IMG/VR virus record: IMGVR_UViG_3300030382_002866
Span: 9,387 to 30,434 of that record
DNA length: 21,048 nucleotides
Origin: a virus
Strand: one strand, 5' to 3'
This document shows positions 1 through 5,910 of this stretch, piece by piece. The notes below the pieces were generated by a model. That model was not told the origin of the DNA. It did not search any database and worked only from the letters and a program-made list of their open reading frames with translations. Within the stretch, counting starts at the first letter, position 1. Each line of letters begins with the position of its first letter. Made by a program: the position numbers and the translations under genes.

Positions 1-1
1 A

Positions 2-274
2 TGGTTTGATTTTGTGTTTTATACATATACAAAGAAGAATGGTAACTCTCAAGATTACATGTGGAGAACAAAGCATTCTGAAATATATGAGCATGCTAAA
101 GATAGAACTGATTTACTTCCATCAGATATGAAACAAGATTTCCAGCTTGTAATTGGAGCTGCTAAAGAGAAAGGATTCTCAAATGTAAGAATTCTAATTG
201 TCGGTAGCCCAGGTACTGGAAAAACAAAGAGTCTATCTACACTAATTAACAAAGGAGAAGAAAATGGCAATTAG
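2..274 (+). CDS. Sak4-like recombination ATPase, C-terminal part (5' end outside window)
   Basis: The frame is open to the left edge, so the gene begins upstream; a GTG at 14 is only an internal possibility. The visible residues contain AKDRTDLLP followed by an acidic helix, which resembles the usual C-terminal signature of phage Sak4-type RecA-fold ATPases (single-strand annealing and recombination). About 25 residues later comes a good Walker A motif, GSPGTGKT, and the protein stops 18 residues after it. Walker A normally lies at the N-terminus in this family, so the order is reversed. The stop overlaps the start of the SSB-like gene by 11 bases, and pairing a recombinase ATPase with an SSB fits. 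Seen: motif order and the overlap. Known: Sak4 architecture. Inferred: a circular permutation or a second, truncated P-loop copy. Another P-loop ATPase remains possible. Confidence 0.65.
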   Translation, partial: WFDFVFYTYTKKNGNSQDYMWRTKHSEIYEHAKDRTDLLPSDMKQDFQLVIGAAKEKGFSNVRILIVGSPGTGKTKSLSTLINKGEENGN

Positions 275-821
275 AACAGTAACAGTTGGTTCTGGTAGTG
301 GTGCTGATTATGAACCAGGATGGAAAGAACTAACAATAAAGAAAGCCAAATATGATACCTATAATGGTAAAAAGTTTATAGATATTTGGTTTGATGATTA
401 TCCAGACAATATGAATGCTCGTGTATATGAGACCATAAACAAAACTACACATGAAGAGTTTAGAATCTCTAATTGGTTTAGGTTTGCTAATGCTGGTATA
501 CAGGAGGTTATTGATAATGGTGCTAAACATCCAGTTATAACATATGATGATGATCCAGCAAATCTTAATGGAATGACTATAAATGTATTATTTCATAAAG
601 ATCCTAAAGATGATAAGTACACTCGTATATGGCGTGAACCTGCTCCTGTTGTAATGGATACAGATAAACTCTCATATACAGAAGAAAATGTAGCATTCTG
701 GAAAAGTCGTGCTGAAAGAAGTCTAAACACATTTCAATCTATGAATGGAGAAAGCCCAAGTTCAATAGAGACTGTTATTAAATCAATAACAGATCCTCCT
801 ACAACTGAAGTACCATTCTAG
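264..821 (+). CDS. Probable single-stranded DNA-binding protein
   Basis: A 185-residue protein. Residues 1-130 alternate beta-strand-like segments rich in aromatic residues (WKEL, FIDIWF, NWFRF, RIWREP), as expected for an OB-fold. The rest is polar, and the protein ends in an acidic-proline tail closing with EVPF. A short acidic tip ending in P-F is typical of bacterial and phage SSBs, where it recruits partner enzymes. The start is the ATG preceded by AAAGGAGAAG, inside the last codons of the ATPase gene. Its position between a Sak4-like ATPase and a primase-helicase supports a role in coating single-stranded DNA during replication or recombination. I do not recognise a specific family, so the call rests on tail, composition and context. 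Confidence 0.55.
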   Translation: MAIRTVTVGSGSGADYEPGWKELTIKKAKYDTYNGKKFIDIWFDDYPDNMNARVYETINKTTHEEFRISNWFRFANAGIQEVIDNGAKHPVITYDDDPANLNGMTINVLFHKDPKDDKYTRIWREPAPVVMDTDKLSYTEENVAFWKSRAERSLNTFQSMNGESPSSIETVIKSITDPPTTEVPF

Positions 822-835
822 AATCCAATAATATT

Positions 836-907
836 AGAAGCTGGTAGATATCTATCTCATATATAGAACCCCGCATCATCCGCATCTGCCAGCTTCTTTT
901 AAAAGAA
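836..907 (+). promoter_or_regulatory. Stem-loop with U-tract before the winged-helix gene
   Basis: A perfect 9 bp stem pairs 836-844 (AGAAGCTGG) with 889-897 (CCAGCTTCT) and runs directly into a T-tract. The 44-base loop contains a 5 bp hairpin (851-855 with 863-867) and an unpaired C-rich part. It could be an imperfect intrinsic terminator for the ATPase/SSB pair or a small leader. The palindrome TTCTTTTAAAAGAA (894-907) then overlaps the approach to the next ribosome binding site. The loop is long for a simple terminator, so the role is uncertain. Confidence 0.45.
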
Positions 908-918
908 AGGAAAATATA

Positions 919-1170
919 ATGGTACCAACTGTAAGACAACATATAGAAATAATGATCAAATGGTATTGGAATAATAGAAAACTAGGATTTCGTACCAGAG
1001 ATATACAAGGTCTTTCAAGAAGAGGAAAGAAATTATATGGAAGAAGGTTAGGATCTCCTTCTACATATGAAAGAGTCTTCAGAGACATGAAAGAGAAAAA
1101 CATAATCAATGTAAAAGAAAAATCAACTAAAAAAGATTCAGTATGGTTATTAAGGGGACATAGCTTATGA
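919..1170 (+). CDS. Small basic winged-helix-like protein
   Basis: An 83-residue, strongly basic protein. The order of elements suggests a winged helix: a first helix (residues 4-20), a basic stretch (RTRDIQGLSRRGKK), a helix with STYERVFRDMKEK (about 47-60), then a short hairpin (IINVKEK..DSVWLL). Such proteins usually bind DNA as regulators or replication accessory factors. The start ATG follows AAAGAAAGGAAAATATA, giving a good SD. The stop overlaps the primase-helicase start in ATGA, so the two are probably translationally coupled and it may help load or regulate the primase-helicase. The fold is inferred from sequence pattern alone; no specific family is recognised. Confidence 0.6.
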   Translation: MVPTVRQHIEIMIKWYWNNRKLGFRTRDIQGLSRRGKKLYGRRLGSPSTYERVFRDMKEKNIINVKEKSTKKDSVWLLRGHSL

Positions 1171-2891
1171 TATTAAAAGAATACGCATTTTCGTTAACTA
1201 ATCGTCACCATTTCTTCCCACCAAGCCAAGTATCCTCATTTTATAACATATCTTCTGATACATTCATGTCCTTATGGGATTATGATGAAGAAGTAGTTGA
1301 ACATGTGAAGGAAAAGAAAACCTTATCTGGATATAGAGGAAAGTTATATATGCCTGATGAATTTATATTTGATGTTGATGGAGCAAATATAAAACAAGCT
1401 AAAGATTTAACTCTTGCACTAATAAATCTATTAGACATTCCAGTACAAGTATATTTCTCTGGAGAGAAAGGATTCCATGTTCATATATCTGGTTCTGCAT
1501 TCAAATGGGAACCATGTAATGATTTGCATTTAAAGGTTAAACATATCTTAAAGAATAAAGGCATATATGATTATGCAGATCCGCTTGTTATAGATAGAGT
1601 AAGGTTAATTAGAATTCCTAATACTTTAAAGATAAATTCTGGATATTGGAAAGTTCCAATAAAGCAATCTGAAATCATGGATGTAGATGAGCATTGGTTA
1701 GATATAAATGCTGCAAGACCTAAAGATAACTTTAACTATGAAGAGTTAGAAACAGAACCTGTATTTGATGTGACTGTATCTCTTCCAAAAGCAAAGTTTG
1801 TTTCTCAGGGAAGAGCTTCTATCTCTAATGAATATATATGCATTCAAAGGATGATGGAAAATGTACCATATGGTTTCAGGCATAAAGCTGCATTAACTCT
1901 TGGATCTCATTTAAGAATAAGATTCCCAGAAGATGCTGTAAGAATATTCATGGAATATTGGAGAAGTAAAATATCTGTACTTGACAATCCATTTACTGAA
2001 GATGAGATGGAGAAGATAATGCATTCAGTGTATAATGCTAATAGTGGTGAAGGATATCATTTTGGATGTCATTCTGAAGTTAAAGATAGAATGTGTTCAC
2101 CTGAATGCAAACTATATAAAGCTAAGAAATCAATCAGTAATTATGAAGTAAGCGATCTTGAACAAGAGTTAATAAAATTCTATTCAACAGATCAAGTTCC
2201 ATTAGATATAGGTAAGATGTATGACCAACATTTTCCTATATATCCAGGTGAAACTGTACTTCTTACTGCTCCTCCAGAATCAATGAAATCAATGCTAATG
2301 TTAAATTGGCTGCTTGCTATCAAAAAACAATCATATTTTATGGAGTTTGAGATGTCAAGGAAGCAGGTAATTGAAAGAATAGCAATGATACATAATGGAT
2401 GGAATCAGGAAGATCTAAAGAATCATTACAAAACTGGTAAAAATGGAATGCCTAAGATGAGTCATATAAAGTTTGATTTCGAGCCTTGTTTTCCATGGGA
2501 GATAAAGAAGAAGCTTGATGTTATTAACTTTAAGCCAGAAGTAATATTCATAGACCATTGTGGATTAATGAAGTCAAGATTCAGAGATGAGATATCAAAA
2601 GATAAAGATATTTCTGAAAGCATAATGAATCTATCTAAAGATTTAGACTGCATTGTAATAGGAATATGGGAATTATCTAAGGATGCATTTAAGAATGGAA
2701 TAGATATATCAAGTCCATCAGGATCATTTAGGATATCTTATAATGCCAATAAGATATTAGCATTAAAGCCAATCAGGGGTAGTGAAGGTGTAATAAAACA
2801 TCTTGAACTCATTACTTTAAAGAATAGAGAACAAGAAAGACTCAATTGCAGGCTTGATGTAGATCAAAGAAAAAATGGCAGAATCATATAG
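1167..2891 (+). CDS. Primase-helicase: archaeo-eukaryotic primase domain fused to DnaB/RecA-like domain
   Basis: A 574-residue bifunctional replication protein. The N-terminal primase domain shows the metal-binding DVD (69-71), SGEKGFHVH (98-106) and RLIRIPN (146-152), matching the three AEP motifs for primer synthesis. A Cys cluster (C301, C310, C314, with H298 or H302) may bind metal between the domains. The C-terminal RecA-like domain follows the DnaB pattern: a P-loop position at 368-375, an EMSRKQVIERIAMI segment (395-408) and a Walker B-like FID (461-463). The P-loop is degenerate, APPESMKS: both glycines of GxxxxGKS are lost but Lys374 and Ser375 remain. It would unwind the fork and lay primers for a polymerase outside this window. 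The start overlaps the previous stop by 4 bases. Loss of ATPase activity, or a relaxed P-loop, cannot be decided here. Confidence 0.85.
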   Translation: MILKEYAFSLTNRHHFFPPSQVSSFYNISSDTFMSLWDYDEEVVEHVKEKKTLSGYRGKLYMPDEFIFDVDGANIKQAKDLTLALINLLDIPVQVYFSGEKGFHVHISGSAFKWEPCNDLHLKVKHILKNKGIYDYADPLVIDRVRLIRIPNTLKINSGYWKVPIKQSEIMDVDEHWLDINAARPKDNFNYEELETEPVFDVTVSLPKAKFVSQGRASISNEYICIQRMMENVPYGFRHKAALTLGSHLRIRFPEDAVRIFMEYWRSKISVLDNPFTEDEMEKIMHSVYNANSGEGYHFGCHSEVKDRMCSPECKLYKAKKSISNYEVSDLEQELIKFYSTDQVPLDIGKMYDQHFPIYPGETVLLTAPPESMKSMLMLNWLLAIKKQSYFMEFEMSRKQVIERIAMIHNGWNQEDLKNHYKTGKNGMPKMSHIKFDFEPCFPWEIKKKLDVINFKPEVIFIDHCGLMKSRFRDEISKDKDISESIMNLSKDLDCIVIGIWELSKDAFKNGIDISSPSGSFRISYNANKILALKPIRGSEGVIKHLELITLKNREQERLNCRLDVDQRKNGRII

Positions 2892-2903
2892 AAAGGAAAA
2901 ACA

Positions 2904-3629
2904 ATGAGTGAATTAACATTACATTGTGGAGCAGAGGAAGTATTATTAAGTGACCTTGATAAAGTTCCTTTGCCAGAAGAGACAAGAACATATAAGCCAG
3001 TATCTCATTTTGATTTGGTTAAAAATACAGCAGATATGGGAAATATGTTTCTTAAGAACCAAGGATATAAACTTGAAAGTCAGAATTATGCCCTTGGTAG
3101 AAAAGGAAATCATATGTTCTTTTGTCTAAACTATAAAAATGGTACTGAAGATGTAGGCTTAACTATTGGTGGTAGAAATAGTTATGATAAAAGCACTACA
3201 ATAGGTATTGCAGTTGGAATGAATGTATTCATCTGTGATAATCTATGCTTCAGGGGAGATCAAGTAACATACCTAAGAAAACATACTGGTAATGTATATG
3301 ATGATCTTGAAGTTATCTTAATGCGTACAATGAAGAATGCTGATACTGAATTCAAGAAAATGAATGATCAGTCAATGAAAATGAAAGACATTGAACTTAC
3401 TGATAATAATGCTTATAGACAATTAGGATTACTATTTGGTAAAAATATTCTTCTTCCAAGACAATTATCAGTTGCAAAGAGAGAGTGGGAAAAACCTACA
3501 CATGAAGCATTCAAAGAAAAGAATATGTGGTCTTTCTATAACGCTTGTACTGAAGCATTGAAATTGTCACCACCAAAAGAAGTGCTAACACGTCATGTTA
3601 AGCTGCATAAAGAATTAGCTGTAGCTTAA
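2904..3629 (+). CDS. DUF932-family phage protein
   Basis: A 241-residue protein. The central part (about 55-125) contains MFFCLNY, GGRNSYDKSTTIGIAVGMNVFICDNLCF, which matches the DUF932 pattern of a conserved N-S-H/Y-D-x-S-T segment followed by a strand and a 'C.N..' segment. DUF932 proteins are widespread in phages and plasmids, usually beside replication genes, and their biochemical role is not established. The start follows AGAAAGGAAAAACA, 12 bases after the primase-helicase stop, so they are one operon. The length is at the short end of what I expect for the family. Function in DNA replication or modification is inferred from context only. Confidence 0.7.
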   Translation: MSELTLHCGAEEVLLSDLDKVPLPEETRTYKPVSHFDLVKNTADMGNMFLKNQGYKLESQNYALGRKGNHMFFCLNYKNGTEDVGLTIGGRNSYDKSTTIGIAVGMNVFICDNLCFRGDQVTYLRKHTGNVYDDLEVILMRTMKNADTEFKKMNDQSMKMKDIELTDNNAYRQLGLLFGKNILLPRQLSVAKREWEKPTHEAFKEKNMWSFYNACTEALKLSPPKEVLTRHVKLHKELAVA

Positions 3630-3638
3630 TGAAAACTA

Positions 3639-3721
3639 TGAAGATAGAGAGTGGTTTTGAGCTGAACTCCTTGAGCAAAAAGTCAACTATGAGGTTCTCC
3701 TTTCTCCACTCTCTAACTTCA
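3639..3721 (+). promoter_or_regulatory. Aptamer-like folded leader (P1 stem)
   Basis: Bases 3639-3654 pair with 3706-3721 to form a stem of 5 + 9 bp with a 2x2 internal loop (TGAAG, AGAGAGTGG against CCACTCTCT, CTTCA). The enclosed 51 bases hold a possible TTTTG/CAAAA helix (3655-3659 with 3676-3680) and GAG/CTC hairpins. The 3' strand of this stem (3702-3709) can instead pair perfectly with 3733-3740, the 5' arm of the next, terminator-like hairpin. This is the layout of an attenuator or riboswitch. No known aptamer class is recognised. Confidence 0.5.
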
Positions 3722-3726
3722 GATAT

Positions 3727-3780
3727 AAAGGGGTGGAGAATGAGATTCTCGTAAAGGTTAACAACTCCACCTCTTTTATT
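3727..3780 (+). terminator. Terminator-like hairpin before the small-gene cluster
   Basis: Twelve pairs (11 Watson-Crick, one G-U) join 3727-3738 (AAAGGGGTGGAG) with 3765-3776 (CTCCACCTCTTT), followed by TATT. The 26-base loop includes a small GAG-ATT-CTC hairpin. The stem ends in a T-tract, as in an intrinsic terminator, and lies just before the ribosome binding site of the gene at 3793. It competes with the upstream leader for bases 3733-3738. Confidence 0.55.
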
Positions 3781-3792
3781 AAGGAAAACATT

Positions 3793-3978
3793 ATGGTAAC
3801 AGTTACAGTAAAATTAACAGAAGAAGAAATTGATACAATCTTTATGTATATTTCTAAAGGTATTATATCAGATAGATCTAAGCAATTAAAGAAGGACTTT
3901 CAAAAGATAAAAGATATAATTAAAGAAGCTAAAGAAGAAAGGATTAGAGGTTTACATGGAAAGCAATGTGAAGATTAA
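3793..3978 (+). CDS. Small helical protein of unknown function
   Basis: A 61-residue protein, first of the small-gene cluster behind the leader. A short beta-like start (TVTVKL) is followed by two lysine/glutamate-rich helices. I chose the ATG at 3793, which follows AAGGAAAA at good spacing, over an in-frame GTG at 3733, because that GTG lies inside the terminator-like hairpin and lacks an SD. The 3' end overlaps the next gene by 23 bases. No family is recognised; size, charge and position suggest an accessory early phage protein. Confidence 0.6.
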   Translation: MVTVTVKLTEEEIDTIFMYISKGIISDRSKQLKKDFQKIKDIIKEAKEERIRGLHGKQCED

Positions 3979-4258
3979 AAAATTATCTAATAGAGATTAT
4001 GTTAGAGATTATGTTTACTTAGGAGAATATGGTAGATTTGACAAATCAATAGTACAATCTAAAACCATGGAATCTGCTATGAGATTTCTTATGAGAGGTC
4101 TTTCAGTAGCAAAGAAAGAAACTAAGAAAAAAGATACTGATGAGTGGATAAATGATTGTTATCTTTTAATCAAGTATTGGGATCAATGCACTACATTAGC
4201 AAAGAAAAGAAGACACCTAAGTCGTAAAAAAGATCAAAGAAAGGGTAGACAAAGATGA
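3956..4258 (+). CDS. Unknown basic protein
   Basis: A 100-residue protein with a tyrosine-rich N-terminal section (RDYVRDYVYLGEYGRF, about 13-28), a central helix and a very basic C-terminus (KKRRHLSRKKDQRKGRQR) suited to nucleic-acid contact. The start overlaps the preceding gene and has AGAGG upstream. The stop overlaps the following 31-residue ORF in ATGA. I recognise no family. The basic tail and the context suggest nucleic-acid or ribosome binding, but that is inference. Confidence 0.6.
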   Translation: MESNVKIKKLSNRDYVRDYVYLGEYGRFDKSIVQSKTMESAMRFLMRGLSVAKKETKKKDTDEWINDCYLLIKYWDQCTTLAKKRRHLSRKKDQRKGRQR

Positions 4259-4350
4259 AAACAATATTACTATTTGAATTATTCCTTTTAATACAAATTG
4301 TTATAGCTTATTTCATATATAAAGTTATACAGGAAGGAAGAAAAAGATGA
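4255..4350 (+). CDS. Single-pass membrane micropeptide (31 residues)
   Basis: A 31-residue ORF fills exactly the gap between its neighbours, overlapping the upstream stop and the downstream start in ATGA at both ends. Residues 4-23 form one continuous hydrophobic segment (from ILLFELFLLIQ to YFIY), followed by a positive tail ending in EGRKR. This gives a single predicted transmembrane helix with the tail inside by the positive-inside rule. The exact nesting favours a real, translationally coupled gene. Function is unknown; small phage membrane peptides can act in superinfection exclusion or lysis timing, but nothing here shows either. Confidence 0.6.
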   Translation: MKTILLFELFLLIQIVIAYFIYKVIQEGRKR

Positions 4351-4553
4351 TACAGATCACAAAAGTTAAGAAAGTATTTCATGATCGTGGAATACAAGTA
4401 TCTACTGATGCAATTAATCTTATCAGACATGATATAGATAAACAAATAAGACAAATGGCTGATAGATGCAGAGATGGTAATGTTAAAAGACTTACTGTTT
4501 CAACATATAATATTGCTATTGGTAAGTACACTACATATTTAAAGGAGGATTAG
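4347..4553 (+). CDS. Possible histone-fold protein
   Basis: A 68-residue protein that follows the histone-fold plan of archaeal histones such as HMfB (69 residues): a short first helix (VKKVFHDRG, 7-15), a VSTDA turn (18-22, compare VSDDA), a long central helix (about 20-42), a KRLTV loop-strand (47-51, compare RKTI) and a last helix (STYNIAIGKY, 52-61). The central helix is about two residues shorter than in HMfB. Histone-fold dimers bind and compact DNA, and phage-encoded histones have been described as a class. It is encoded within 600 bases of a SET-domain methyltransferase. The SD is AGGAAGG and the start overlaps the membrane peptide stop. Another three-helix DNA-binding protein is possible; the match was made by eye. 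Confidence 0.45.
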   Translation: MIQITKVKKVFHDRGIQVSTDAINLIRHDIDKQIRQMADRCRDGNVKRLTVSTYNIAIGKYTTYLKED

Positions 4554-4554
4554 C

Positions 4555-4842
4555 ATGACTGATTATGAAATAGGTGACTGGATAAAAGTAACAGATGAAG
4601 AAGATTACTATAATATTAAATCTATTGATTTAGATTCAGGTTATGTTGAAGTGCAAGATGTTGGTGGACATACTTGGTATACTGCTGTTAAGACCATTGA
4701 ACGTAAATGCAACAATGAGGAGATATATGGAGTAACTGAGAAAACAACAGCAGATGAATTTAATAAAGAACAGTATTCACATTTTGGAGATGATGAAGAA
4801 GATAATAATAAAATAAATACTAAACCACTAAATTGCAGTTAA
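4555..4842 (+). CDS. Small acidic protein with SH3/Tudor-like N-terminal half
   Basis: A 95-residue protein. Residues 4-50 read as a small beta-barrel (IGDWIKV, YYNIKSIDL, GYVEVQDV, TWYTAVKTIER), the pattern of SH3-like, KOW or Tudor folds. The rest is acidic and low in complexity (GDDEEDNNK). A strong SD, AAAGGAGG, overlaps the 3' end of the histone-fold candidate gene, so the two are co-expressed. Acidic SH3-like phage proteins can bind host polymerases or mimic DNA; a reader-like role for a modified protein is only speculation from the neighbouring SET gene. No family is recognised. Confidence 0.55.
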   Translation: MTDYEIGDWIKVTDEEDYYNIKSIDLDSGYVEVQDVGGHTWYTAVKTIERKCNNEEIYGVTEKTTADEFNKEQYSHFGDDEEDNNKINTKPLNCS

Positions 4843-4855
4843 AAGGAGAATAAGT

Positions 4856-4966
4856 ATGAAAAAAACAAAAGCAAAAAGAAAGTACACTATAGATCCCTGG
4901 AATAGGTTCATGCGTAAAGTTATAAAGGGAGCAAAAGCTTTCTTTAGTCCAGCGTTTAAAAAATAG
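4856..4966 (+). CDS. Basic micropeptide (36 residues)
   Basis: A 36-residue ORF with a clear SD (AAAAGGAGAATAAGT before ATG) and close spacing on both sides. It starts with a lysine/arginine-rich stretch (KKTKAKRKY) and ends in an amphipathic segment (FMRKVIKGAKAFFSPAFKK). Net charge is strongly positive, which would suit binding to nucleic acid or to an anionic membrane. No family is recognised. The strong ribosome binding site is the main reason to accept it as a gene. Confidence 0.55.
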   Translation: MKKTKAKRKYTIDPWNRFMRKVIKGAKAFFSPAFKK

Positions 4967-4975
4967 GAGTATTAA

Positions 4976-5140
4976 ATGGTTGTAAAAAAGAAAAGTAATG
5001 CGCCCAAAGAAGTAGGCTTAAAAGAGATAAAGAAAGATATGTTAAAGCTTATTGATAGCGTAGATGCTCTTGAACAGAAGATAGTTAACGTATCTCACAG
5101 AGTAAAGAAACTGGAAGCAAGAGTTGGCATTCCTATATGA
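4976..5140 (+). CDS. Small coiled-coil protein (54 residues)
   Basis: A 54-residue ORF with AGGAG upstream. Its stop overlaps the SET-domain gene start in ATGA. From about residue 16 to 50 it shows regular heptad spacing of hydrophobic residues (IKKDMLKLIDSVDALEQKI..VSHRVKKLEARV, split here by a short break), so a dimeric coiled coil is likely. The direct coupling to the SET gene makes a partner or adaptor role for the methyltransferase reasonable but unproven. It resembles many short phage proteins with a C-terminal KLEARVG-type end; no exact family is named. Confidence 0.6.
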   Translation: MVVKKKSNAPKEVGLKEIKKDMLKLIDSVDALEQKIVNVSHRVKKLEARVGIPI

Positions 5141-5463
5141 AAACCTATAGACCTTTACCAAGATATCTTACTGTTAAAAGGTCTAAGATTAATGGCTTAG
5201 GGTTATTTGCTCTAAAGGCAATTAAAGAAGGAAAGAAGATAGGAACTACTCATTACGATCTTAATGGTGAAATTTGGAGTGGTTTAATGAGAACTCCGCT
5301 AGGAGGATTTATTAATCACTCCAATGAACCAAACTGTGTAATAGACAAAACATCCTTTGACTGGATTCTTTATACTCTTAGAAATATTAAAAAAGGTGAA
5401 GAACTAACAGTTAAATACGAAACATATGAGGTAGCAAATGATACATATAGAAATGGAAGATAA
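5137..5463 (+). CDS. SET-domain protein lysine methyltransferase homologue
   Basis: A 108-residue minimal SET domain. Seen: GLGLFA (20-25, SAM-binding G-x-G), GFINHSNEPNC (57-67, the N-H-S-x-x-P-N motif of the active-site pseudoknot) and GEELTVKYE (87-95, the second half with the candidate catalytic Tyr94). Its length is close to that of the Chlorella virus enzyme vSET (119 residues), which methylates histone H3 by itself. SET enzymes transfer methyl groups from SAM to lysine side chains. The substrate here is unknown: the histone-fold candidate encoded at 4347, a host ribosomal or polymerase protein, or a virion protein. There is no post-SET cysteine cluster. The gene is coupled to the upstream coiled-coil gene and overlaps the next gene by 26 bases. 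Confidence 0.85.
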   Translation: MKTYRPLPRYLTVKRSKINGLGLFALKAIKEGKKIGTTHYDLNGEIWSGLMRTPLGGFINHSNEPNCVIDKTSFDWILYTLRNIKKGEELTVKYETYEVANDTYRNGR

Positions 5464-5692
5464 TTATACTCAAACTACACGTTATTACGGATCTGCAAAT
5501 GATAAGAGTTTTACAGTTGAGTGTTACTATGATAGTAATTCTGATCATTGGGAAATTAGACAAATTACGTGGATCACTGAAGATTTGAGTACACTGCCTA
5601 AAAAGAGGGTAGAAGGGAAGATTAAAGATTTTGTAAGTAAATGGTTATTTGATAAACCAAAGGAAGAAGAGGAAGAAAATGGGACTGTTTAA
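5438..5692 (+). CDS. Unknown beta-rich protein with acidic tail
   Basis: An 84-residue protein overlapping the end of the SET gene by 26 bases. I chose ATG 5438 because GAGG lies six bases upstream; ATG 5453 is a weaker alternative. The N-terminal half alternates strands (RYYGSANDKSFTVECYYD, HWEIRQITWI), and the C-terminus is a helix ending in KEEEEENG. The acidic run also supplies the purine-rich SD of the next gene. No family is recognised. Confidence 0.55.
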   Translation: MIHIEMEDNYTQTTRYYGSANDKSFTVECYYDSNSDHWEIRQITWITEDLSTLPKKRVEGKIKDFVSKWLFDKPKEEEEENGTV

Positions 5693-5903
5693 AGACTTAA
5701 CAATAGATACGATAGACCATGATAGATTTAATAATATAGTAAATGATCTTGATGGTGGAACACAAACAGATGAAGAGTTCTGTAAAGTATTCACAAAGAA
5801 AGTATTCAAATTATTTGGCACTAAATATACTTCTAAAGGTATAGTTGAAGAATATGAAGACAGATATGTGGATAGTAAACTAAATAGATTAAGAGGAAAA
5901 TAA
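5679..5903 (+). CDS. Unknown small protein before the large RNA
   Basis: A 74-residue mixed-charge protein with no recognised domain. ATG 5679 follows GGAAGAAGAGGAAG and is preferred over an in-frame ATG at 5649, which would extend the protein by ten basic residues inside the upstream gene. The gene overlaps the preceding one by 14 bases. It ends eight bases before the first helix of the large folded RNA, so the two probably lie on one transcript. Confidence 0.55.
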   Translation: MGLFKDLTIDTIDHDRFNNIVNDLDGGTQTDEEFCKVFTKKVFKLFGTKYTSKGIVEEYEDRYVDSKLNRLRGK

Positions 5904-5910
5904 AAATTAA

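Noticed and set aside
240-274. Programmed frameshift from the ATPase into the SSB-like gene
   Set aside because: The second gene has its own AAAGGAG site and ATG, and no clear slippery heptamer with a downstream structure is seen.
3733-3792. Upstream GTG start for the gene at 3793
   Set aside because: The GTG sits within the terminator-like hairpin and lacks an SD, while ATG 3793 has AAGGAAAA at good spacing.
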